Shown in pieces: positions 1-6,150 of a stretch of DNA of 7,336 nucleotides. Below the pieces are notes generated by a model that ran no database searches, was not told where the DNA came from, and saw only the letters and a program-made list of their open reading frames with translations. This stretch comes from an uncultured Trueperaceae bacterium (GTDB taxonomy: Bacteria; Deinococcota; Deinococci; Deinococcales; Trueperaceae), in NCBI GenBank assembly GCA_937907415.1, contig CALCHY010000289.1, forward strand, positions 1-7,336, read 5' to 3'. Both the position numbers and the translations under genes were made by a program. Every line of letters starts with the position of its first letter. Position 1 is the first letter of the stretch.

Positions 1-1103
1 CCGGTGCCTGCGCCGCCCTCTGCTCCCGTGGCGCCGGGAGAGTTGAATTACAACGCGTACGACCCCGATGACGTGGCGGTTCCGATGACCGTTGCGCGCG
101 CGCCGGCTTCCCGGGTCGATCCGTTGTCGGCTCCGCCTGTGCGCGTGTTCACTCAGAGTGTGGCGCCAGCAGCGACGGCGCCGGGTCCTGGCATGCAGCG
201 CTCACTCACAGCGTTCCGGGAGACGAGTTCTGCGGATGCCGGTTCGTCCACGGTCTTTGTGGAGGACACCACCAGCGGGCCTCTTGGCTTGGGTGGCTCG
301 AGCTCGAGCGGTAGTGTCTTTTCGCAGGGGGTGGGGGGTTGGGTGGCGTGGTGGGGTCTGGGGCTTCGACGGTGTTCGCGGCTTCGGGTTCTGCCGGTGG
401 CTCTTCTGGTTTGACGGTCGCCTCTGGGGGTGATGCGGGCGCTGGTGGTGGGATGACTACCTTGTTCTCTCGCGCCGAACCAGCGGATGAGCCCGTTGCT
501 TCTAGCGGCGCTGTTGTGGACACTCTGCCGGCTGTTGAGGTTGCTTCTACGCAGGTTGCGAGTGGCGTGTTGACGCCGGGCGCGCGACTTGCTGCTGAGT
601 TGGTGACGAGCGCGACGGTGCTTGATGGTGTGCCGGGGCCGGTTCTGGCTGAGACGGTGTGCGGCGCTCGCGAGGTCTCGTGTGACCCGGTGGTGTTCTC
701 GGGTGTTGCGGAGTTGTTGGCTGGGGATCGGCTCGTGATCACGTTCGAGCAGGCGATCGTGGGGGGTGAGGTTGTGCCCGTTACGGCGATGGCCTTGGCG
801 ACTGACTTGTCGACGAGCATCCCGGCGCAGGTGATGGATCAGGCGCCCACGTTCGCGCAGGACATGTTCCGTTCCGCGATGAGCGGGGTTAGTGAGTATG
901 TGCAGGCGTTGGCGGGGCGCACTAAGACGACTGTTGTTGGTGAGAACCTGGTTACCGAGTCGCTTCCGCCTGGGCTTGAGGACTTCGTTATGGGTCGTGT
1001 GGCGGGGTCGTTCGGGGTGGACGGAAACCGTATGTCGTTCGTGCGGGTTGCTGAGCTCCCGTCCGGCACTCCGGTGGTGGTACTCGTTGGGTCGACTTAC
1101 TGA
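1..1103 (+). CDS. VirB10/TrbI/DotG-like conjugation channel protein, 5'-partial, with a -1 frameshift
   Basis: Two segments in different frames together make one plausible protein. Frame 1 is open from the window edge to a stop at 412-414. It gives a Pro/Ala/Ser-rich linker typical of the periplasmic part of VirB10-type proteins. Frame 3 is open from 315 to the TGA at 1101-1103. Its product carries LTPGARLAAELVTSATVLDG, then GPVLAET, a LLAGDRLVITFEQA strand and AMALATDL. This order resembles the C-terminal beta-barrel of VirB10/TrbI and especially DotG/TraO-type proteins (aGt...pgPvlAe...G..L...F......i.v.AiAlD). The last residues, LPSGTPVVVLVGSTY, fit the end of such a domain. In the family this protein spans the envelope and forms the type IV secretion core with VirB9 and VirB7. 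The frames join at G runs at 327-331 and 333-338, so one base missing, a decayed gene, or programmed -1 slippage all fit. The fragment from the TTG at 339 could also be translated alone. The N-terminus and membrane helix lie outside the window. Family call is by eye. Confidence 0.6.
333..339 (+). other. Candidate -1 slippery heptamer G GGG GGT
   Basis: In the incoming frame the codons read GTG GGG GGT, so positions 333-339 fit the X XXY YYZ pattern of -1 ribosomal slippage. The frame change needed to join the two halves of the VirB10-like gene is also -1. A second G run (327-331) lies just upstream. G runs are also the commonest place for assembly indels and for polymerase slippage, so the site does not by itself prove recoding. 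Confidence 0.35.
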
Positions 1104-1131
1104 CGATTTCGACGCTTGTGACCTACTAGCT

Positions 1132-1710
1132 ATGGACCTGGAGCTAGATCTTGCCGTGACAACGCTCCAGGTTCGGCGCTGGTGGGGCCTCACGCATGCG
1201 GAGTTGAAGGAGCGAGGGTTCATACTCGAAGGGCGCTCAATCAAGCGAACGCGCGACACTCAAAGCCCCAGCACGGTGACCTTCGTACTGATTAACGAAG
1301 AGCACTTGGGGCTCTCTAACATTGCGTTGAATCACTTGGCTGGCACCGCAGCGATTCGCTATGCACTTGGAGCTGGGTACGTTTTGCCCGATGGCCCCCA
1401 GGAGTGGTCGAGTACGGCTTGGCGGGAGGCCGCGACAATGGTGCCTGACGCGCTTTGGAAGAAATCAGATGGTCAGCGAGTCGCGATTGAGTACGACGCA
1501 ACGTATTACAGCAACACTCGAGTTAGGCAGAAGGGGGAGGCGTTCTCGCAGTTCGATGCCCAGGTGTGGGGCGCCCCCACGGAGATTCGGGTCGCGGCGC
1601 GACGAGACCTCCTACGTGACGTTGACCCCGAAGCGAAGGTCGTGCTGGCGGACCCACTAGCAAACGCTAGGTTTAGCCGCCCTTCCAAGCCGCCGCGGCC
1701 GTCATCCTGA
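1132..1710 (+). CDS. Replication-relaxation-like protein with PD...ExD motif (192 aa)
   Basis: A predicted 192-residue soluble protein. Residues 1-85 look mostly helical, with a HAELKERGFIL segment that could belong to a winged helix. The second half reads VPDALW (104-109), then VAIEYDAT (117-124), K134 and F138. This PD...E-x-D...K...Y/F spacing resembles the restriction-endonuclease-like fold of the replication-relaxation family (Replic_Relax), which is found on plasmids and integrative elements and linked to mobilisation or replication. The ATG at 1132 was chosen because the family-like sequence starts soon after it. It has no clear Shine-Dalgarno, and a TTG at 1087, overlapping the end of the VirB10-like gene, would add 15 residues and allow translational coupling. 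Codon use includes many A-ending codons, and the G/T excess of the flanking + strand is weak here, hinting at a different origin. It resembles the minus-strand product at 4002-4562. The gene is real with good confidence; the family call is moderate. Confidence 0.65.
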   Translation: MDLELDLAVTTLQVRRWWGLTHAELKERGFILEGRSIKRTRDTQSPSTVTFVLINEEHLGLSNIALNHLAGTAAIRYALGAGYVLPDGPQEWSSTAWREAATMVPDALWKKSDGQRVAIEYDATYYSNTRVRQKGEAFSQFDAQVWGAPTEIRVAARRDLLRDVDPEAKVVLADPLANARFSRPSKPPRPSS

Positions 1711-1825
1711 ATCTGTTCACGATCTCGTAGATCTCTTCTCCCGACATAAGGGGCTCACCCGGCTGCCAGCAGCCTTGCGGCGGAGCGAGCAACGCCTCGA
1801 AGAGGCGATGCGCGCATCCGGTCAA
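1673..1825 (-). pseudogene. Short coding-like tail, possible gene remnant or micro-ORF
   Basis: On the minus strand an open stretch ends at the TAA at 1673-1675 and reads like real protein: ...RLFEALLAPP, then QGCWQPGEPL, then MSGEEIYEIV and NRFRMTAAAAWKGG. Possible starts are the TTG at 1825 (50 aa) or the ATG at 1747 (24 aa); neither has a good ribosome binding site. The frame happens to be the one that follows the stop of the NERD-AAA gene. The last 38 nt overlap the end of the convergent gene at 1132-1710. No family is recognised. It may be the decayed 3' end of a former gene or chance. Confidence 0.2.
1761..1818. repeat. Cluster of small hairpins and a 12-bp palindrome
   Basis: Three short inverted repeats sit close together in the convergent intergenic stretch: GGCTG/CAGCC with a 4-nt loop (1761-1774), GCCTC/GAGGC with a 3-nt loop (1794-1806), and the perfect palindrome GATGCGCGCATC (1807-1818). 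They could be secondary terminators, a protein binding site, or by-products of GC-rich sequence. Nothing links them to a known site. Confidence 0.3.
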
Positions 1826-1880
1826 TGGTGGCGTTGATTGTAACGGGGGCGTATCGCGGTCTTGCGGGGGGTGGTTTATG

Positions 1881-1914
1881 GAGCGCCCCGCCTGTTGGGG
1901 TGGGCGGGGCGCTC
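1881..1914. terminator. Strong GC hairpin between convergent genes, probably bidirectional terminator
   Basis: A perfect 12-bp inverted repeat, GAGCGCCCCGCC at 1881-1892 and its complement at 1903-1914, encloses a 10-nt loop. On the + strand it is followed by a T-rich stretch (TCTTGTTGTT), which suits ending transcripts that come from 1-1710. On the minus strand it lies 19 nt past the stop of the NERD-AAA gene but has no T run, so termination there would depend on the hairpin alone. Confidence 0.65.
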
Positions 1915-1933
1915 TCTTGTTGTTGGTGTTGGG

Positions 1934-3991
1934 TTAGGCGAAGGCGTGGCCGATGCGGTCGAAGGCTCGTTGGATGACTTGGCGCGTGACGCGCTTCTCT
2001 TTGCCGAACGCGAGTTGGGCGGCCACTGTGGCTACTTGCTTGATGTCGCGTCCGCTCATGCCTTCGCTGGTGTGCGCGAGCTCCTCGAAGCTGACTTCGA
2101 GCCTGTCGTGGTACCCGTCGGTGAATTTGTGCCACATCTTCTTGCGGGCTTCGAGGTCGGGGACGTCGATGAGGATGCGGTACGCGAGGCGAGACAGGAT
2201 GGCGTCGTCGAGGTTGTCGAGCAGGTTGGTGGCGCCGACGGTGAAGACGGGCGCGTCGTGCTTGACTAGGCCGTCGATCTCCTGCAGGAGTTGGTTGATG
2301 GCGTGGTTGGCTTCTTGCCCGGCGCCGTCCATGGCTGCGCCTCGCTTGCTGGCCACCGCGTCGATCTCGTCGATGAAGACTAGCGATGGGGCGTTCTGGC
2401 GAGCCTGCTGGTAGAGGTCTCGGATGTGTTTGGCGCTCTCGCCGACCCACTTGTCGCGCAGGTCGCTGGGTTTCGCGGCGTAGAAGGAGAACCCCGCGGC
2501 CTTGGCCATGGTGCGAGCGACGTGCGTCTTCCCGGTCCCGGGCGGCCCGTGGAGGATCACGCCGTGCGGCAGGTCTTGCCCCCAATCGCGCTTGAACTCC
2601 TCGGAGCTAGTCAGGAGGAGCTGCACTGTGACGAGCTCCTCGAGAGTGTCGGGGGGCAGTATGAGGTCGTCGGTGAAGATGCGCTCGAGCTCTTCGCGGG
2701 TGCGGGGCTCAGCGTTGCTGGGGGCGGCGGGTTGGGCGTGCACGCGGGACTCGCCGTTGGGGCCGACGAGGGCGGTGGCGCGGAGGCGTTCGCTGCGTCC
2801 GTGGGCGCGTTCGGCTTGCAGGATGGGGAGCATGCGCTTGGGGTGGGTGCGCAGCGCGCGGCTTAGGCGGTTGAGGCCTATGGTGGCGGCGGCGCCGAGC
2901 ACGAAGATCCCGCCGTAGAGGCCGTATACGCTCAGGGCGTTGCCGGCTTCTACCAGTAGGCCGCCTTCTAGGGAGGCGTGGGGGACGAGTGGTTCCCGTC
3001 CGGTGTCCATGACGGCGTGGAAGATGTTGGCGGCGGTGATCGCGCCGGCGTACCCGCCGATGATGGCGGTGGGGGCCTGCAGGATGGTGACGGGCCAGTA
3101 GAGGAGGCGGGACTTGTGCGCGCGCCTCTTGGTGGGGGACACGTAGTTGAACGCGAAGCGCCAGGGCTCTTCGGTGGTGGCGCTGGGTGAGAGGAGGGCG
3201 GCGTCTTCCGCTACTTCCTTGACCACGTCCGGGTGCACGGCCTTGTCGCCTTCGGTGATGATCTTGCGGAGGCCGTTGCGGTCCGTGAGCCACACGTCGC
3301 TGGCGCGGCCGTTGATGCGGGCGCTGCCGGTGAAGCACACGACGGTTCGCACGGGCGCCTCCCACCCGAGGAACTCCTTCAGCTGGTTCGCGCGGCGAAT
3401 GTTGCTGTCGATCAACTGGTAGGTGATGTCTCGGCCGTTGTGCAGGATGGCGGTGCTGGTGAGGACCAGGTCGCCGGAGTAGTACTTGGCGTCGACGACG
3501 ATGAGGCCTGTGGGTCCGACGATGACGTGGTCGATGTCCTCGCTGCCTTGGCCTGGCCAGGTGATGTCGACCCCATGCACGATGCGGTACTCGGGCGGGA
3601 GCTCGTCGAGGAGTGCAGCCACGCGGCGTTCGCCCTCTAGTCCCGCGAGCGTGCGGCCGCGGTAGCCCTTGAGTTCCTTCACGCGCCGGTACAGGAGCAC
3701 GCCGGCGCCCAGTAGCGCGGCGACTATTAGTGCTTGTAGGAGGCGGGCGGGGCCGTCGGGCATGTCACTCAAGTAGATGTGGCGAATGCCGTACAGGCCT
3801 GCTGCCAGCGCGAGCAGCAGGCCGATAGCGCCGATGATCCAGGTGGCCTTGAGGGCCTTGGCGTAGTGTTCGGCGGTCTGGATGAGGTACTCGCCGGGCA
3901 CGCCGTAGGTGCGGCCGGTGGCGGGCTTGAGGATCTCGGGCGTCCAGCGGGGGACCTTGAAGAGTGTGGGGGTGCGTTGACGGTTGCTCAT
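1934..3991 (-). CDS. Membrane-anchored NERD nuclease-like domain fused to AAA ATPase (685 aa)
   Basis: Likely an ATP-driven remodelling machine at the membrane with a nuclease-like domain. Two membrane helices (about 50-69 and 84-101) precede a NERD-type domain (about 117-225) with GLEGERRV, IDHVIVGPTG (153-162) and VVDAKYY (165-171), which supply the D...DxK residues of the PD-(D/E)xK fold. Two more hydrophobic segments (about 297-327 and 351-374) lead to a classical AAA module (about 432-685). It has Walker A GPPGTGKT (482-489), an aromatic pore loop KWVGES (514-519), Walker B LVFIDEID (537-544), sensor 1 GATN (586-589) and arginine-finger candidates R601 and R605. The second region of homology (AILSRLAYRI) is closer to the Vps4/katanin/Msp1 type than to FtsH, and no FtsH zinc protease follows. 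NERD proteins are usually small or joined to kinases or helicases, so this fusion is unusual. The ATG at 3991 is 10 nt past the preceding stop, so translation is probably coupled. Domain calls are firm; substrate and role are unknown. Confidence 0.9.
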   Translation of the reverse strand: MSNRQRTPTLFKVPRWTPEILKPATGRTYGVPGEYLIQTAEHYAKALKATWIIGAIGLLLALAAGLYGIRHIYLSDMPDGPARLLQALIVAALLGAGVLLYRRVKELKGYRGRTLAGLEGERRVAALLDELPPEYRIVHGVDITWPGQGSEDIDHVIVGPTGLIVVDAKYYSGDLVLTSTAILHNGRDITYQLIDSNIRRANQLKEFLGWEAPVRTVVCFTGSARINGRASDVWLTDRNGLRKIITEGDKAVHPDVVKEVAEDAALLSPSATTEEPWRFAFNYVSPTKRRAHKSRLLYWPVTILQAPTAIIGGYAGAITAANIFHAVMDTGREPLVPHASLEGGLLVEAGNALSVYGLYGGIFVLGAAATIGLNRLSRALRTHPKRMLPILQAERAHGRSERLRATALVGPNGESRVHAQPAAPSNAEPRTREELERIFTDDLILPPDTLEELVTVQLLLTSSEEFKRDWGQDLPHGVILHGPPGTGKTHVARTMAKAAGFSFYAAKPSDLRDKWVGESAKHIRDLYQQARQNAPSLVFIDEIDAVASKRGAAMDGAGQEANHAINQLLQEIDGLVKHDAPVFTVGATNLLDNLDDAILSRLAYRILIDVPDLEARKKMWHKFTDGYHDRLEVSFEELAHTSEGMSGRDIKQVATVAAQLAFGKEKRVTRQVIQRAFDRIGHAFA

Positions 3992-4001
3992 GGTTAGGGG
4001 G

Positions 4002-4562
4002 TTAGTTCGGTTTGGCGGGTGGCTTGGTGATCCTGTCTAGGCTCTCGAGGGTGAAGAGGTGTTGGTGGTCTTGCGCGGCGTTCTTGAGGCGCTCGGCGTT
4101 GGGGTCGACGATGAGCAGCTCGGTTCCGCGGAGTAGTTCTCGGAAGAGGGACTCTCCGACGAGGCGCCGGAGGCTGCGGCTGCTGTACCCCTTGTGGTTG
4201 ATGGCGATGAGCGTGGCGCGGCCGTTGGGGTCCGTCATGAGGCTCAGGTAGGGGTTGCGGTGTTCGCGGAAAACATAACCGCGCGCTTCTAACGCGCTTA
4301 TTACATGCCCGCGGGTCACTTGTTGGCGGAGGGAGTCGGGGGAGGGGCTGGTGTAGTTGGGGTGCAGGCCGCGTTCGCGCCTTGGGCGGGATCCGAGGGT
4401 GAGGACCCAGCCTTCGGGGAGGCGGTAGCGGCGGACTTCTCGTTTGCGGATGAGGAGGTCCACGACGTTGTCGCCGTGCGCGCGCCTGGCGTCGGCGATG
4501 AACTTGGGTCCCTGGCGGGATATGTCGTCGAGCAACCTCATCTGCTCTGAGCGTACGTTCAT
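4002..4562 (-). CDS. Small winged-helix-like protein, possible degenerate replication-relaxation relative (186 aa)
   Basis: A soluble basic protein, third in the minus-strand operon. Residues 6-56 (MRLLDDISRQ to VLTLG) fit a winged helix with a basic wing (RKREVRRYRL). The second half has QQVTRGHVISALEARGYVF (80-98), parallel to HLAGTAAIRYALGAGYVL in the product of 1132-1710, then strands ATLIAINHKGYSS (116-128) and TELLIVDP (147-154). At the place where the other protein has E-x-D this one has N-x-K, so if the two are homologous its nuclease-type site is lost and it is probably a DNA-binding or scaffold protein. The start at 4562 is supported by AGGAGA 5 nt upstream, the best ribosome binding site in the operon. 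It lies 31 nt after the secreted protein gene and 10 nt before the NERD-AAA gene. Family assignment is weak; the gene itself is well supported. Confidence 0.75.
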   Translation of the reverse strand: MNVRSEQMRLLDDISRQGPKFIADARRAHGDNVVDLLIRKREVRRYRLPEGWVLTLGSRPRRERGLHPNYTSPSPDSLRQQVTRGHVISALEARGYVFREHRNPYLSLMTDPNGRATLIAINHKGYSSRSLRRLVGESLFRELLRGTELLIVDPNAERLKNAAQDHQHLFTLESLDRITKPPAKPN

Positions 4563-4567
4563 TTCAT

Positions 4568-4573
4568 TCTCCT
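4568..4573 (-). promoter_or_regulatory. Strong Shine-Dalgarno AGGAGA for the 186-aa gene
   Basis: AGGAGA on the minus strand, 5 nt before the ATG at 4562. It fixes the start of this gene and stands out because the other starts in the operon have weak or absent sites. A TATAGA motif slightly upstream could be an internal -10, but no -35 is visible. Confidence 0.7.
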
Positions 4574-4593
4574 GATGGTCTATACGCTTACTC

Positions 4594-6150
4594 TTAGTGC
4601 CCGAACAGCAGCACAGCGGGGCTCGGGAACAGTTCTTGGGTTGTCTCGGGTACTTCGTATCCCTCTGGCACCGTTATGTAGTTAGCCTCCGCGACCCCGT
4701 AGAGATACGCGGGGGTGGGCATGGGGATCTTCAGCGGAGTGGGGACGACTCCGAAGCATTTGACCCACATGCCGGGGACGGGAATGATGCCGTCCCAGTG
4801 CAGCAGCATGATCTCTTCCTCCGTGGGAGTGACCTGCGTGAAGCCGGCGTACCCGATGTGCTCGTAAAGGAGCGGGTTGCTTACCGTGAGGGCGGCGCCC
4901 AGGTCGAAGGATGGGGTGGCGGGCGTGGTGGGGGCTTCCCAGTTGAGGGAGCGCGCGAGCGGTTCGGCGGTGGCTTGGTTCGTGTAGAGGGTGGGCGCCA
5001 TTATGGCGATGCCGCGCTCGAGTGTGTTGTTGAGGCTGAGGGCGAGGTTTTCGCCGGGGGTGGCGTTGTCGATGGTGGTTTGGACGCGTAGTGCGAGGCT
5101 TTCGATGACGTCGGCTGGCACGAGGGCGCCGAGGTGTTCGTTGAGGATGTTTGTGGCGACGCTGGTGCCGGTGGTGTTGGGCGTGAGTTGGTTGTTGATG
5201 TTGTTGGCGAGGGTTTGGCTGGCGTGGGTTTTGAGGCTGCTGGAGCCTAGGCCGAAGAGGCCGGCGTTGAGGTCGATGCGGCTGGTGTCGTAGAGGCTTT
5301 CGCTGTTGCGCTTGTCGGCTTCGTAGTCGCGGTACCCGGGGAGGGCTAGGAGGCGTCCGGCGCGTTCTTCGTATTCGATCTGGCTGGCTAGGTGCGGGAG
5401 GGGTATGGGTTGGCCAGCTGCGAAGGCGAGGCTTTGCATGCGGTAGGCGGTGGACATGGCGTCGTCTAGGTCTTTGAGGCTGGTGAGGTCTCCGAGTAGT
5501 TCGCTGAGCCCGCCGGTGAAGTCCATGGTGGGGGCGACGACGCTGTCGATGCCGGGGTAGGGGGCTACGACTCCGCCGATGGCGCCGGAGCGAATGTGGA
5601 TTCCGAGGCGCGTGTTGATGATGCGTTCGACCTCGGCGTAGTAGGTGGGCATGTGCTCTGCGATGCCTTTGGCGACGCCGGCCACTTGCCGGGGGATGAG
5701 GCAGGAGAGGTCCGGAACGGGGGGCGTGACGGTACCGGGGAGGCACATCATGAAGGCGTGGCACGGTGGGCTGTTGTTGATTTCGGCGTCTACGGCTTCG
5801 GCGATGCCGCGGCGCATGTTGCGGTACGCCTCGGTCAGTTCCTCTACCGCCGTTTCAACGAGGTCCGCTTCCAGGAATGGGAGCACGTAGTGCGCGTCGT
5901 TGGTGCAGTCGGGGTCGTTGCCGCGGCCGGCTTCGATGCAGGCCACGAGGGCGGGGTGGTCGTAGAGGTGGGCGACTGGGATGGAGATGCCGACTTCTCC
6001 GTAGTCGAACTCGGCGTGGTCTAGGTAGAGGCGGTTGGGTTGTTGCGCGAACGCGAGGCTACTGAGGAGGAGGGCGGCGCCTAAGAGGAACGGCAGCGTG
6101 TTTGCTCGCTGCCGTCGCCCTGGGGTGCCGCTTGCGCGACGGTTACTCAT
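4594..6150 (-). CDS. Secreted protein of unknown family with six cysteines (518 aa)
   Basis: I do not recognise this family. The N-terminus is a classical signal peptide: a basic region (residues 4-15), a hydrophobic core (about 19-33) and an AFA|QQ cleavage site after residue 35. The mature part has no further membrane helix, so it should be periplasmic or on the cell surface. Six cysteines (71, 82, 130, 136, 150, 465) could form three disulfides. Residues about 93-125 and 155-182 look helical. The middle is Asn/Thr/Ser-rich (about 308-335 and 360-376), and the C-terminal 60 residues are Pro-rich with aromatic residues (MWVKCFGV, AYLYGV). Its ATG overlaps the stop of the VirB9-like gene by 8 nt, so the two are translated together and may act together at the envelope. 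An exported component of a conjugation-type apparatus is a reasonable inference from context only. Confidence 0.85.
   Translation of the reverse strand: MSNRRASGTPGRRQRANTLPFLLGAALLLSSLAFAQQPNRLYLDHAEFDYGEVGISIPVAHLYDHPALVACIEAGRGNDPDCTNDAHYVLPFLEADLVETAVEELTEAYRNMRRGIAEAVDAEINNSPPCHAFMMCLPGTVTPPVPDLSCLIPRQVAGVAKGIAEHMPTYYAEVERIINTRLGIHIRSGAIGGVVAPYPGIDSVVAPTMDFTGGLSELLGDLTSLKDLDDAMSTAYRMQSLAFAAGQPIPLPHLASQIEYEERAGRLLALPGYRDYEADKRNSESLYDTSRIDLNAGLFGLGSSSLKTHASQTLANNINNQLTPNTTGTSVATNILNEHLGALVPADVIESLALRVQTTIDNATPGENLALSLNNTLERGIAIMAPTLYTNQATAEPLARSLNWEAPTTPATPSFDLGAALTVSNPLLYEHIGYAGFTQVTPTEEEIMLLHWDGIIPVPGMWVKCFGVVPTPLKIPMPTPAYLYGVAEANYITVPEGYEVPETTQELFPSPAVLLFGH

Noticed and set aside
153..1259. 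Long minus-strand open frame of 368 codons opposite the VirB10-like gene
   Set aside because: Its product is Arg/Ser/His-rich with no domain pattern, while both + strand segments show family-like sequence. It is a GC-rich antisense frame.
1755..2585. Minus-strand open frame of 276 codons overlapping the AAA module in another frame
   Set aside because: Extremely Arg/Pro-rich product typical of an alternate frame; the AAA motifs are all in the overlapping real frame.
4682..5764. Minus-strand open frame of 360 codons within the secreted protein gene
   Set aside because: Arg/His/Pro-rich alternate-frame product; the real frame has a signal peptide and balanced composition.
3980..6150. The NERD-AAA and secreted proteins both begin MSNR
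   Set aside because: Four residues shared at the start, with no further similarity; not evidence of duplication.
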